Shown: one piece after another, positions 33,594 to 43,255 of the stretch | Position numbering within the stretch: position 1 is the first letter of the stretch | How the letters are laid out: the number at the start of each line of letters is the position of its first letter | Origin: Candidatus Kapaibacterium thiocyanatum | GTDB lineage: Bacteria; Bacteroidota; Ignavibacteria; Kapaibacteriales; Kapaibacteriaceae | NCBI GenBank assembly: GCA_001899175.1 | Contig: MKVH01000008.1 | Span: forward strand, 1 to 64,000 | Direction of reading: 5' to 3' | DNA: 64,000 nucleotides | Notes under the pieces: generated by a model | Seen by the model: only the letters and a program-made list of their open reading frames with translations | Told to the model about the DNA's origin: nothing | Databases searched by the model: none | Position numbers and translations under genes: made by a program

Positions 33594-35915
33594 TCAGAAG
33601 GCATGACCGAGACCGATGCTGAGCTGGAAGTTGCTCAGCTTGAGAGCGCCCTGTCTGTTCCAGATGAATGCTTCGTTCCTGCGGACGGGATCGTAGATAC
33701 TCGTCCCGACATCGATACGGAACGGGCCGACGGGCGTATCGAAGCGATAGCCGAAGCCAGCGGCCATGACCGAACCTATGACGAAGTCTTCCAGACGCGC
33801 AGAACCGTATGCCGATGGCACGAGGCGGTTGAAGGCATTGCCGAAGTCCGTGAAGAACGTGATACCGCTCCGCTCGATGAGCGACGCCCAGAGATCGTCG
33901 ATGCCCTGTGGCCGCGGAAACGTGTAACGCAGTTCGAAACTGAGTTCGAGCAGCGACGCGCTGCCGAGGATGTTGGCGAAGACGTACTGGTCGGCCGACG
34001 TGATGTCTTCGATGCCGAGCTTGCCCGATGCCGTATCGTGCAGTTGCCGTGACGGATACGAACGGATGCTTGCCGCCCCCCCTGCGAAGAACTGTCGTTC
34101 CAGAGGGACGTAGAGCTGGGACTGGTCGAGCAGGATGATGTGTCCGAGACGTACCTTCGTCGCTGCCACCAGACGTTCGCGTAACGGTGATGCCGTGGTG
34201 TTGAAGAACTGGAGACGGATGAACTTCCCTGCGCCGTAGCCGAATTCCGTTGCCAGCGTCGTGAACGTACCGCTCGTGGGATTCACCGGATTGTCCCTGT
34301 GTTCGCCCCGGAAGCTGATACCGAAGAACGTACCGGTGAAGAAGCCACGTTCGTCGGACAGGTACCTGTCGAGAGCGGAGAACTGGACGAACGTCTGCAA
34401 CACGGCGATGGTATCGGTCACCGACGTCGCTTCCTTCAAAGCCGTCTGGAGAGCGTCCTGGAAATTGCGCGGAACCTGACGTTCGAGGCCGAGCGTGAGA
34501 TCGATACCGTTGAAGAACGTATGAGCGTAGAGCGAGAGGGGGAGCCGTGCATTCAGACCGGCCGACTCGAGACGGAACGGATGGATGAGGTTCCGTTGCG
34601 AATAGAAGACGTTGAGATTGAGGGCCGCACGCTGGTCGAAGATCCGGGCGAAGCTCGGCCATCCGAAGTTGAGCGAAGCGAGGGCTTCCGACTCCAGTTG
34701 CTGTGACTGGAAGAGTCGACTCAGGTCCTGGAAGACGTACTGCAGCGTGATGCTTGCCGTCTGCGCACCACCGAAGACGTTCCTGTACAATGCCGTGGCG
34801 CCACCGCCACCGTTGAGGTAGTTGTCGATGGACGTCTGGAACATCAGGAGGTTCGCGCCGACGTCGTAGACCTTCTGATTCCTCGTGAAGACGCGCAGCG
34901 TGAGCGTACTGTCCGTATTCAACTGTCCATCCGGCACGGCCGTATCGCGGGCCAGCGTATCGATGGTGGCGATCTCGAACGCACCGAGATTCATCAGATT
35001 GGTGCGTGTACGCGCGACCTTTTCCTCGCTGTACCACTCACCTTCTTCGAACTCCAGTTGCCGGCGTCGGGCACTGACGTTGATCGACGGCTGGCCGTTG
35101 GTGTTCTCCTCGAAGACGATGCGTGCGATCCTGCATCGTGTGCCCGGCTCTATCAGCACTGCGAGCGTATCGCGCAGCTTGTCGCGCGAGATGCCGATGG
35201 CCGGCCGCCCGCTTCGCGCTCGGTAGTATCCGTTGTTGCGGAGTATGACGAGGATGTTCTTGATTTCCTGATCGAAGGCCGCCTCGCTGAAGGGATCGCC
35301 GGTCTTCAACGTCATGTTGGAGCGTATGCGGTCGAGCACATCGGGAGGGACGTCTTCCATGCCGAGATAGATGATCGTATCGATCACGGCACGTGGCCCT
35401 TCGTTGACGACGAACGTCAGGCGGTTCACACGGGCCGCGGCGTCCTGCTGGAATCGGTAGCCTACCGTCGCCGTATGGAAACCGTTCTGTCCGAGGTATT
35501 CCAGAAGGGCGGTGCTGTCGCCTTCGGCGACGCGGGGATCGTAGTATCGCAGTTCGTTCTGCAGGTCGCGCTGGATGGAGTCGAGCAACCGGAGCACGAC
35601 GCGGGGTGTCGCCGGATTGCGCCGGAGGTTCGTCAGATAGTATCGTGAGAGACGCCGCGTTACGGAAAGTTCGCTGGGGCGGGACTGGATGACGCCGATG
35701 AGCTGGCTGGGCGAGGTCTGTACATAGCCTTCGAACGTCACCTCGTGAAGTTCCTGCAGGCGCTCGAACCGTACGGGATCGCCGGCCCGCTCGAGGCGAA
35801 CGCCACGAGCTTCCTGTCCGGTCAGGTCCGTAGCCATGAGGATCATCATGGAACAGAGAACCCAGACGAGTCGAAGGGCGTATCGGTAAACGACGAAAGG
35901 GGCTACGGGATTCAC
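33594..35915 (-). CDS. BamA/TamA-family outer-membrane protein
   Basis: 773 aa from ATG 35915; starts ~22 residues later are possible, since the hydrophobic signal segment is LRLVWVLCSMMILMATDLTG. POTRA-like domains follow (residues ~55-330: LHEVTFEGYVQTSPSQLIGV, FVVNEGPRAVIDTIIYLGME, GDPFSEAAFDQEIKNILVIL). A 16-strand barrel of the surface-antigen type comes next, with the family blocks FFAGGAASIRSYPSRQLHD (R of the VRG-like loop) and a C-terminal aromatic strand FQLSIGLGHAF. It acts in outer-membrane protein insertion or transport. It is probably an accessory (TamA-like) copy, because the usual BamA neighbours are absent. Confidence 0.85.
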   Translation of the reverse strand: MNPVAPFVVYRYALRLVWVLCSMMILMATDLTGQEARGVRLERAGDPVRFERLQELHEVTFEGYVQTSPSQLIGVIQSRPSELSVTRRLSRYYLTNLRRNPATPRVVLRLLDSIQRDLQNELRYYDPRVAEGDSTALLEYLGQNGFHTATVGYRFQQDAAARVNRLTFVVNEGPRAVIDTIIYLGMEDVPPDVLDRIRSNMTLKTGDPFSEAAFDQEIKNILVILRNNGYYRARSGRPAIGISRDKLRDTLAVLIEPGTRCRIARIVFEENTNGQPSINVSARRRQLEFEEGEWYSEEKVARTRTNLMNLGAFEIATIDTLARDTAVPDGQLNTDSTLTLRVFTRNQKVYDVGANLLMFQTSIDNYLNGGGGATALYRNVFGGAQTASITLQYVFQDLSRLFQSQQLESEALASLNFGWPSFARIFDQRAALNLNVFYSQRNLIHPFRLESAGLNARLPLSLYAHTFFNGIDLTLGLERQVPRNFQDALQTALKEATSVTDTIAVLQTFVQFSALDRYLSDERGFFTGTFFGISFRGEHRDNPVNPTSGTFTTLATEFGYGAGKFIRLQFFNTTASPLRERLVAATKVRLGHIILLDQSQLYVPLERQFFAGGAASIRSYPSRQLHDTASGKLGIEDITSADQYVFANILGSASLLELSFELRYTFPRPQGIDDLWASLIERSGITFFTDFGNAFNRLVPSAYGSARLEDFVIGSVMAAGFGYRFDTPVGPFRIDVGTSIYDPVRRNEAFIWNRQGALKLSNFQLSIGLGHAF

Positions 35916-35924
35916 GAGCGATAA

Positions 35925-35963
35925 AATAATAAACGCCCGACGGACACAGGGTCAGCCGGGCGT
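35925..35963 (-). terminator. Terminator after the DUF2795 gene
   Basis: ACGCCCG / CGGGCGT stem followed on the minus strand by TTATTATTTT. Confidence 0.8.
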
Positions 35964-35982
35964 ATGGCGTGGAGCGACCACG

Positions 35983-36222
35983 TCAATAGTCGTTCATGTC
36001 GTCGTCGTCGTTGAAGAACAGATCGTCCGAAGCGCTTTCGTACTCCGGCCAGATGTCTTCGATGCCTTCGAACGTCACCTCATCGGAGTCATCGAGTTCC
36101 TGAAGGTTCTCGATAACCTGCAGAGGTGCACCCGTCCGGTTGGCATAGTCAATCAGCTCTTCCTTGGTTGCGGGCCAAGGAGCGTCCTCAAGATATGAGG
36201 CAAGTTCAGGGGTCCAAAACAT
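35983..36222 (-). CDS. DUF2795 family small acidic protein
   Basis: 79 aa. ATG 36222 is chosen because CCGGAG stands eight bases upstream and the family start is FWTPELASYLEDAPWPATKE; the frame is open further up without a match. The core (LIDYANRTGAPLQVIENLQE, then EVTFEGIEDIWPEY) is the DUF2795 fold. The tail is a run of Asp/Glu/Asn. Many Bacteroidota carry such a gene; the function is unknown. Confidence 0.88.
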   Translation of the reverse strand: MFWTPELASYLEDAPWPATKEELIDYANRTGAPLQVIENLQELDDSDEVTFEGIEDIWPEYESASDDLFFNDDDDMNDY

Positions 36223-36390
36223 ATGCTCTACTCCGGAAATTCGTGACCATCGTTGGCAAGGCGGGCGCAAAGATACATGTCGGGTAGTGTAACCGCAACA
36301 GGTCGGCCAGGCAGTTTTTTCATTCGAAACCGCTTGACGCACGAAGAGCGATAAAGTTGCTTCGGATGTCCATACGACGCCAGAGGGCGA

Positions 36391-37086
36391 TCAACGTTCC
36401 AATAGTAATGTCTCGGCCAGAATCATGTCGAACGATGACGTAATCTTGATGTTGGCTTCCTCGCCGTCGATGCAGACGACGGTATGCCCCGCCGCTTCGA
36501 TGAGGGAGGCATCGTCCGTACCCAGGAAACCGTCACGTTCGGCCTTGTCGTAGGCCTCGAGCATCACCGTACGCAGGGCGCCCTGCGGCGTCTGAACGCT
36601 CCGGAGCTCACTGCGTTCCAGTGTCGCGACGACGCGTCCATACGTGTCGACACGCTTCACCGTATCCTTCACGGGCAGGCACGGAATGGCCGCACCGTGG
36701 AGTGCCGCAGCCTGCACGATGTTCCTGAAGAGGTCGGCCGACGCCAGGGGGCGCACGGCATCGTGAACGAGGACGATGCGGGCGTCGTTCACCGTCGGGT
36801 GCCGCATGGCATTGGCGATGGTGTACTGGCGCTCGTGGGCACCATCCACGATATGGATACGTGGATCGGAGATCCCGGCCCGTTCGAGGATGTCCGTGAG
36901 GGCGGTGCGTTGATCGGGCTGAACGGCGATGAGGATGGACAGGAGGCCTTCCACGGTAAGAGCCGTACGCAGCGCATGGGTGATGACGGGATGGTGGCCC
37001 AGCGTCAGATACTGTTTCGGCAGTGGGCCCCCGAAACGGCGGCCGCTGCCTGCAGCGGGAAGGATCAGTGACCAGGTGTCGGACAC
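36391..37086 (-). CDS. ispD: 2-C-methyl-D-erythritol 4-phosphate cytidylyltransferase
   Basis: 231 aa from GTG 37086. No ATG lies before the nucleotide-binding loop, and a TTG at 37122 would add 12 residues. The family core is intact: LILPAAGSGRRFGGPLPKQY, ILIAVQPDQR, VLVHDAVRPLASADLFRNIV, CLPVKDTVKRVD, LRSVQTPQGALRTVMLEAYD, FLGTDDASLIEAAGHTV and NIKITSSFDMILAE. It makes CDP-methylerythritol in the MEP isoprenoid route. It is a stand-alone enzyme (no IspF fusion). Confidence 0.95.
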   Translation of the reverse strand: MSDTWSLILPAAGSGRRFGGPLPKQYLTLGHHPVITHALRTALTVEGLLSILIAVQPDQRTALTDILERAGISDPRIHIVDGAHERQYTIANAMRHPTVNDARIVLVHDAVRPLASADLFRNIVQAAALHGAAIPCLPVKDTVKRVDTYGRVVATLERSELRSVQTPQGALRTVMLEAYDKAERDGFLGTDDASLIEAAGHTVVCIDGEEANIKITSSFDMILAETLLLER

Positions 37087-37127
37087 GTTCGGTACCGGAA
37101 TGAATGGACAGGGACGGTACAAAATAG

Positions 37128-37163
37128 CGACGGGCGCATCTCCTTGCGGAAATGCGCCCGTCG
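37128..37163 (-). terminator. Terminator after the Ig-like protein gene
   Basis: A perfect 12-bp stem, CGACGGGCGCAT / ATGCGCCCGTCG, followed on the minus strand by CTATTTTG. Confidence 0.85.
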
Positions 37164-37190
37164 AGGACGTCGTCTGCGATCGTGCAGTGC

Positions 37191-39875
37191 TTAGCGCACC
37201 ACGGACAGCGGAACGTTGATCGTCGAAGCGCCGTTGCGGATCACGACGGCATACATGCCGGAAGGAACGAGGGATCCGGCCGCGTCGCGACCGTTCCAGC
37301 GTACTTCCTGTGCACCGTCGGTCATCGGCACCGTGGCCACCAGCATACCGGCCGTGTTCACGATGGAGATCGTGCCGGCGGCGCTGGAGTTGGCGAAGCG
37401 GATGACGATACCGTCGTGCGTCGGATTCGGATAGACGGAGATGCCCGCGATTTCTGCCGACTCGTTGACCGATACGTCGACCTGACCGTCACCGGACAGG
37501 ACGAGGGACGAGTTGCCGCCCGTGCTCGATGCGAAGTCGATGCTGGCGGAACGTGCGCCCGTGGCCGACGGGGCGAACTTGATGCAGACATCCTGCGATG
37601 CCGAAGCGGCGATATCCATGGGGATCGTCGAAACGACCGTGTAGTCGCCGGCGTTACCACCGGTGATGGTCGCTGCATCGATCTTGATCGCGACCGCCGA
37701 CGTGTTCGTCAGCGTAACGCACAGTTCCTTGTCCTTGTTGATGAAGACCGACTCGAAGTTGAGTCCGGCTGCATGCGAGTAGCGAACGACGGAGAGTGCA
37801 CCGAGGGCGACCGTGCCCGTCGGAACGGGAGCGTTCGTGGTGACCGTCATCGTGCCGGTGAGCGGGCCGACGGCGGTCGGCGTCGCCTTGAGAACGACCG
37901 TCGACGTTTCGTTCGGAGCGAGCGTGAACGGTGCGCCACCGCTAACGATCGTGAAGCCCGACGTTACCGCGACATCGGTGACGTTCATCGGAGCCAGACC
38001 CGTGTTCTTGATCACGCCCGTGAGCGTGGCGTCGGAGGAGTATCCGAAGGGAATCTCGCCGAAGTCGGCCGTGTTCTGCATGAGCGTGAGTTCCGGGCGA
38101 TCCAGCGAAGGATCCTTGACGGAGACGCGTGCATAACCGGACGTCACGCCACCGCAACCGTTGCGGATGATGGCGGAGTAGATACCGTTATCGCTGACGG
38201 CTGCCTTTTCCACGGTATACGTCGGCGACGTGGCACCGGGGATTGCCGTACCGTTCTTCATCCATTGTACCGAACGCCAGTCCGAAGCTTCTACCGTAAG
38301 GGTGAGCATGTCGCCTACGCGCAGGCTCTGATCCGTCGGGTTCTTCGTCAGCTTGGGCTGTTCGATCACGGCGATGCTGGCCACTGCGCTGGTGGCGGAG
38401 AGACCGCAGGTCGACGAGACGCGGACGCTGTAGTCACCGGCATCCGTGCGCTTGGCGTTGTTGATAGCCAGGGCGAACGTATTGGAATTCGGGATCGGCG
38501 TGCCGCCCTTGTACCATTGATAGGTGACATCCGTGCCTTCGGCCTGAACGACGAGCGTCGTGGAACCACCGACGCAGGCATCACCACCGACAGGATCGGC
38601 GACGACCTTCGGCGGCTTGAAGCCGACGACGTTGATCGTGCGGGTTTGTGCCTGGAGATTGCAACCCGTGGGGTTCGGAATGTTCGACGTGATGATGAGC
38701 TGGTATTGACCATCCATCGTATAGTCGTAGTTCGTGAACGTCAGCGTCGGATTGATGCCGTTCGGAACGGGCTTGCCATCCTTCAGCCATTGATAGTTGA
38801 GGTTGTTGCCCGTTGCCGTTGCGCTGAGCTGACCATTCTGACCCATGCAGATCACGAGTTCGCTCGGTTGAGCCGTGATGCGCGGGCGCGTCGGAACCTT
38901 GAGAACGGCGATACCGCTCGTTACCGACGGCGGGCAGCTACCCGTGATGACGCAGTCGTAGTTGCCTTCGTTGGCCGTCACCGCATTGTCGACGACGAAC
39001 GTGGAATCCGTAGCGCCCGGAATCGGCGTTCCGTTCTTGCGCCACTGATACGTCTTGCCGGCGCCTACCGCACCTACGCTGAACGATCCACGATCGTTTT
39101 CGCAGATGTAGACCGTTGCCGGGGGCTGACGAGTGATCGTCGGCGGAACGTTGACCGTAAGCTTGGCAAGACCGGAAGCACGCTCGGCACCGCAGCCGTC
39201 GGTCACGACGACGTCATAGAAGCCGTCCTGGGAAACCTGGACATTGGAGAGGCTGAGCGTCGGCGTCGTGGCGATCACGTTGCCGTCCTTGCGCCATTTG
39301 TACGTCGGGTTCTCACCGTCGGTAGCGACGCTGAAGGATGCGGAACCGCCGGCGCAGATCGTCTGGCTCAGCGGCTGTTGCGAGAACGTCGGCGGGAAGC
39401 AACCCTTCAGTACCGTGAAGGTACCGACCGTGCCTGCATAGTTGTAGGCACAGTAGCTCCACGACTGGTTCGGCATTTCGACGACGCGGATCATCCACTG
39501 ATTGCTGAACTGCGACGTGATCGGAATACCCCAGTTGTAGGAGCGGTCGTTATAGTTGATGCCTTCCTTGACGATCTTCCACGTCGCACCACCATCGGTG
39601 CTGTAGTGGATAGCGAACGTAGGCGGATAGCTCGAATACCAGTAGCCTACGTAACCGGGATACCACCTGATCGTCATGACGTCGCCACGCGTATACGTGC
39701 TGCCCGCCGTGGGCGCCGTCACGTAGACGTAGCTGTATCCGTACGAACAGGGGACCGTCTGTGCGGTCGTGTCGGTACTGCTTGCGAATAGCAGCAGGAC
39801 CACCCCCAGGAATAGAGCCAAAAAGCCCGAAACGGAACTGTGTCCGCGGGCGGTGGCAGTGTAGATCTCCCTCAT
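37191..39875 (-). CDS. Large exported Ig-like repeat protein with T9SS tail
   Basis: 894 aa from ATG 39875 (GGAGGG seven bases upstream; a GTG one codon earlier is in frame). A signal peptide (FLALFLGVVLLLFASSTDTT) is followed by a Ser-Thr-rich N-terminal domain with GDVMTIRWYPGYVG. At least five immunoglobulin-like units come next, each of ~80-90 residues (TYKWRKDGNVI, TYQWRKNGTPIPGATDSTF, YQWLKDGKPVP, YQWYKGGTPIPNS, VQWMKNGTAIPGATSPTY). A choice-of-anchor-type part with MNVTDVAVTSGFTIV is next. The end is a T9SS type A sorting domain (VYPNPTHDGIVIRF, GMYAVVIRNG, PLSVVR). Probably a surface adhesin or scaffold. Confidence 0.9.
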   Translation of the reverse strand: MREIYTATARGHSSVSGFLALFLGVVLLLFASSTDTTAQTVPCSYGYSYVYVTAPTAGSTYTRGDVMTIRWYPGYVGYWYSSYPPTFAIHYSTDGGATWKIVKEGINYNDRSYNWGIPITSQFSNQWMIRVVEMPNQSWSYCAYNYAGTVGTFTVLKGCFPPTFSQQPLSQTICAGGSASFSVATDGENPTYKWRKDGNVIATTPTLSLSNVQVSQDGFYDVVVTDGCGAERASGLAKLTVNVPPTITRQPPATVYICENDRGSFSVGAVGAGKTYQWRKNGTPIPGATDSTFVVDNAVTANEGNYDCVITGSCPPSVTSGIAVLKVPTRPRITAQPSELVICMGQNGQLSATATGNNLNYQWLKDGKPVPNGINPTLTFTNYDYTMDGQYQLIITSNIPNPTGCNLQAQTRTINVVGFKPPKVVADPVGGDACVGGSTTLVVQAEGTDVTYQWYKGGTPIPNSNTFALAINNAKRTDAGDYSVRVSSTCGLSATSAVASIAVIEQPKLTKNPTDQSLRVGDMLTLTVEASDWRSVQWMKNGTAIPGATSPTYTVEKAAVSDNGIYSAIIRNGCGGVTSGYARVSVKDPSLDRPELTLMQNTADFGEIPFGYSSDATLTGVIKNTGLAPMNVTDVAVTSGFTIVSGGAPFTLAPNETSTVVLKATPTAVGPLTGTMTVTTNAPVPTGTVALGALSVVRYSHAAGLNFESVFINKDKELCVTLTNTSAVAIKIDAATITGGNAGDYTVVSTIPMDIAASASQDVCIKFAPSATGARSASIDFASSTGGNSSLVLSGDGQVDVSVNESAEIAGISVYPNPTHDGIVIRFANSSAAGTISIVNTAGMLVATVPMTDGAQEVRWNGRDAAGSLVPSGMYAVVIRNGASTINVPLSVVR

Positions 39876-40010
39876 CACTGTCCCTCCGATAATGATGTAA
39901 TAGAAAATGTGGCTGAAAAAGCCTCTCTTTCTACGTGTGGAAAACCCTACAACCAGCTATCCTCCCAAATAGTTGGTTAAGGTTCTATGTTTTCTCGTGT
40001 AAAATATACT

Positions 40011-43000
40011 TTATCGCACAATAGAAACCACCATGCTTTCTACGGCATATGTTCCGGAAATCGTGAGAATGTAGATTCCCGGGGCAATTCCCCCCGTTCG
40101 AAGCATCCAGAAGCCCTCGCCCGTCCCCATTTCCGTGCCCATCATGAGCCTGCCGGAAACGTCGTGAAGTACGATGGATGCTCGATCCGGAGCCGTTCCA
40201 TCGTAGCGCCCGCTCACCACGCTGCCGTCAGGCTCGACGCGGATATGCCATGCTGAAAGGTTCGCAGTTTCTTCGGGGGTATGCGTGACTTCGTCGGTTC
40301 CGGTCGTAAACGAGAAGACAGGACCGTTGCCGACGGGCTGGCCGTTCCTGAGACCGGTGACCCGCCAGTAATACAGGGTATTCGGACTGAGTCCCGTATA
40401 GCTGACAGTCGTATCGGTCGATGCCAGGAAGAGCACAGGAGATCTGAATTCTCCTGTCCTGTCGAATTCGACGTTGTAGTTGTCGCATCGTTCGTCGGAC
40501 GTGAAGCGGACCGTTCCGCTGAGCGGCAGACCTGCCGCTCCATTGGCCGGATACGACGGGATGAGCCCCTGCTTCGCACGTGGCAGCGTCGTGAATGAAC
40601 CTACGTCCGACCACGTACCCGAAGCCTCGTCGCTGAGACCGATTACACGCCATCTGTAGGTCGTACCGGGCTCGAGGGAAGCCAGCCGATAGCTCGTCCC
40701 GGGATGTCCGTAGACGTTGACTTCGGGATTGCTCATGTTCTCCGACCAGACCTGGAGCTGATAGTAGGCTGCACGCTGCACGGTCGTCCATGCGAAGGTC
40801 AGATCCGTCGTATCGGCCATCTCACTGCCGTCGGCAGGGCTGACGAGAGCGGGTGCCGACAGAACGGTGACGGCGGCGGTACGGAAGGAGTAGATGGAGG
40901 ACGATAGTCCGGGACCATACTTGCCGACGGCCGTGACGGACCATTCATAGCGCGTGGCCAGGGCGAGCGAACGAAGAACGAGAGATTCCTTCGACGTCGT
41001 TTCGTCGACGACCGGCTTCGTCTCTCCCGACTTCCATGCGCGGACGCGGTAGAGACGCGCGCCACCGACAGGAGACCATGACAGCAGGACGCTGTCCCTC
41101 GTGACTCCCATCTCGTTGTTGGCGGGCGCCGTGAGCTCCGGAGTATCGGGTGCCGTGACGAACGTTTCGTTGGCGGAAACCTCGCTCACGAAATCGTCGT
41201 GGATGGCCATGACGTTCCATACGAAGAACGTGTTGGAGGCGAGCGGCGGATACTTCCGCATGCGCACGTCCTGGACGATCGTATCCAGGATGAAGACCGT
41301 CGGAGCATCGCGTCGTGCGATACGCAGGCGGTATTCCCTGGCATTGGTGGACGACGACCAGCGGAAGGAACTGTCCGAAACCATCGCTACCGTATCGGCA
41401 ACGATCTTGGGATAGAGAGGCAGGGGCGTCGCTAGCTTCGTCGTGAACGTGCCGATGGCCGACCACGTTCCGGGCCCTGCATTCCGCAGGCCACGGACCC
41501 GCCAGTAATACTTGTTGAAGGAGATCAGAGTCGCCGGCGTCGTTGTCGTCAAGTCCGTCGTCCTCGTCATGAAGGCTACACTGGCGAAGGTGGGACTCGT
41601 CGACACCTGTACTTCGTAGCCCTCGTCCTGGACGCATTCGCCCCACGTCAGCACAGCGGCGAACGGAATATCATGGGCTCCCTCTTCCGGTCCGAGAAGC
41701 GTGGGAACGAAGCAGGACCGGTATCCGATGAGGTACTCGCCGTTCTTCGCGGTTGCGATCCGATACGTCTTGGCCGCGTCATCGTACGTGCCTGCGATAC
41801 TCTCGAACTGTCCTTTCCCTTCCGTCGGACGATAGTAGATCCTGGCCAGTTCCGGGCTGACGACGGACGGCAATCCGGAGAAATCGAAGGTCATGTTCGC
41901 CGTGATGTTCTGCGGCTCCCTGATACGCACGACCCACCGGGCTGGAATCCGCTCGCACGGGGGAATTTGCTTGAAGCTGATGTCGTGCGGCAGATAGGAA
42001 TGACGCTCCACGATGGCATTCGTCGGTGCCGAAACGGCAGATACCGCCATGCGTACGTACGTCGAGCTGTCGTTGCTGGAGAAGGTGATCGTTCCGGGGG
42101 CCGAGATGGTCTTCTCGACGCCCGTCATGCCGATGGTGGTCTTCCATACGCCATAGGAGGCGAAGAAATCCAGGGGCGAGGTGGCGATCTCGGCGTCGAT
42201 CGTGCCGTCTCTCCGTACTTCCGTCGCGATGATGGTATCCTTCGACGATCCCCAGCCGATGAGGACGTTGTTGTTCGGAAGGACCTGGACGCTGCCCTGC
42301 GACGAGGCGAAGATATCGGGAACGTGACGGTACTGCCAGACGCGTTCGGCGGTCATGGCCTGCTGATCCACACGGTATTCCACGGCTCGGGAAAACTTCT
42401 GGTCCCGCAGTTCGCCGTTGTCGAAAAGAATGAGATTGCCACCGGGCAGCCAGTGCGCGCTGTGTTGATGGGAAAAGCCCGTGAAACCGTCGATGTCGTC
42501 GTTGATGAAGGTGAACTGATTGCCCTTCGACTTCGATCCGCCCATGCGCCAGATGACGTCACCGGTAAGGCGATCGATCTTCACGACCTCATCGAGGTGG
42601 CGGCATGACAGCAGCAGGTTGCCGTCGTTATCCTCCGCGATGTCGTTGACGTGGATGTAGTCGATATTCTTCTGCCGGAGGTCGATATCCTCCGTGGCAT
42701 CGGTGACGGGAATGTGGTCGAGGGAATACCATTCGAAGACGATCTGGCCGTCGAGCGTGCGCTCCTGGATGACGGCACTCGCGATCTCCGCCTCGGCATG
42801 TCCACCGCTGACGACGGCGGACATGTCCACCGTGCGCCGGCCGATGCCGAGTACGGCATAGTTGCCGTTACGCAACATGCGTACGACGTGGAAGTCCGTA
42901 TCGTATCCGAGAGCGGACAACGTATCGGTGACTTCCAGCCTGGCGTTACGGCGGATATAGGCCCTCGCCGCGGAGAAGTGGGTGATCGATCCGTCGGGTT

Positions 43001-43220
43001 GAAGCTGGATGTTGAAGACGCCTCGTTCCGCGAACGGATACACGGCGGTGCCCGATTGATCGACCATGCCGGAGGAGTCGTTGGACAGGGGAGCGATGAG
43101 ATAATAACCCGGTTGGGGGTAGCGAATACCCGTCATCGTCACGGTGCGAAGTACTTGCTGCGCATGGAGCGATCCCGCGAGCAACAGGAATATTGCCAGA
43201 TGAAGAGTTGTCCGTAACAT
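40011..43220 (-). CDS. Exported arylsulfotransferase-like protein with FnIII repeats and T9SS tail
   Basis: 1069 aa from ATG 43220 (AGGGGAT upstream; ATG 43235 would place that site inside the gene). The signal peptide ends SLHAQ. Residues ~20-400 are the ASST-type propeller (IVFEWYSLDHIPVTDATEDI, NIDYIHVNDIAEDNDGNLLL, IWRMGGSKSKGNQFTFINDD, FSHQHSAHWLPGGNLILFDN, VQVLPNNNVLIGWG). At least four FnIII-like units follow (YYWRVRGLRNAGPGTWS, YYWRVTGLRNGQPV), and the end is a sorting domain (GIYILTISGTYAVESMVVSI). The propeller half is close to the gene at 45076. Surface or secreted. Confidence 0.87.
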   Translation of the reverse strand: MLRTTLHLAIFLLLAGSLHAQQVLRTVTMTGIRYPQPGYYLIAPLSNDSSGMVDQSGTAVYPFAERGVFNIQLQPDGSITHFSAARAYIRRNARLEVTDTLSALGYDTDFHVVRMLRNGNYAVLGIGRRTVDMSAVVSGGHAEAEIASAVIQERTLDGQIVFEWYSLDHIPVTDATEDIDLRQKNIDYIHVNDIAEDNDGNLLLSCRHLDEVVKIDRLTGDVIWRMGGSKSKGNQFTFINDDIDGFTGFSHQHSAHWLPGGNLILFDNGELRDQKFSRAVEYRVDQQAMTAERVWQYRHVPDIFASSQGSVQVLPNNNVLIGWGSSKDTIIATEVRRDGTIDAEIATSPLDFFASYGVWKTTIGMTGVEKTISAPGTITFSSNDSSTYVRMAVSAVSAPTNAIVERHSYLPHDISFKQIPPCERIPARWVVRIREPQNITANMTFDFSGLPSVVSPELARIYYRPTEGKGQFESIAGTYDDAAKTYRIATAKNGEYLIGYRSCFVPTLLGPEEGAHDIPFAAVLTWGECVQDEGYEVQVSTSPTFASVAFMTRTTDLTTTTPATLISFNKYYWRVRGLRNAGPGTWSAIGTFTTKLATPLPLYPKIVADTVAMVSDSSFRWSSSTNAREYRLRIARRDAPTVFILDTIVQDVRMRKYPPLASNTFFVWNVMAIHDDFVSEVSANETFVTAPDTPELTAPANNEMGVTRDSVLLSWSPVGGARLYRVRAWKSGETKPVVDETTSKESLVLRSLALATRYEWSVTAVGKYGPGLSSSIYSFRTAAVTVLSAPALVSPADGSEMADTTDLTFAWTTVQRAAYYQLQVWSENMSNPEVNVYGHPGTSYRLASLEPGTTYRWRVIGLSDEASGTWSDVGSFTTLPRAKQGLIPSYPANGAAGLPLSGTVRFTSDERCDNYNVEFDRTGEFRSPVLFLASTDTTVSYTGLSPNTLYYWRVTGLRNGQPVGNGPVFSFTTGTDEVTHTPEETANLSAWHIRVEPDGSVVSGRYDGTAPDRASIVLHDVSGRLMMGTEMGTGEGFWMLRTGGIAPGIYILTISGTYAVESMVVSIVR

Positions 43221-43255
43221 GAATCCCCTGAGCATTATAGAAGGATCAACCCAGC

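Noticed and set aside
37152-39791. Plus-strand frame of almost 880 codons opposite the Ig-like gene
   Set aside because: The same shadow effect; composition is Arg/Asp/Val noise, and a terminator and the true gene explain the DNA.
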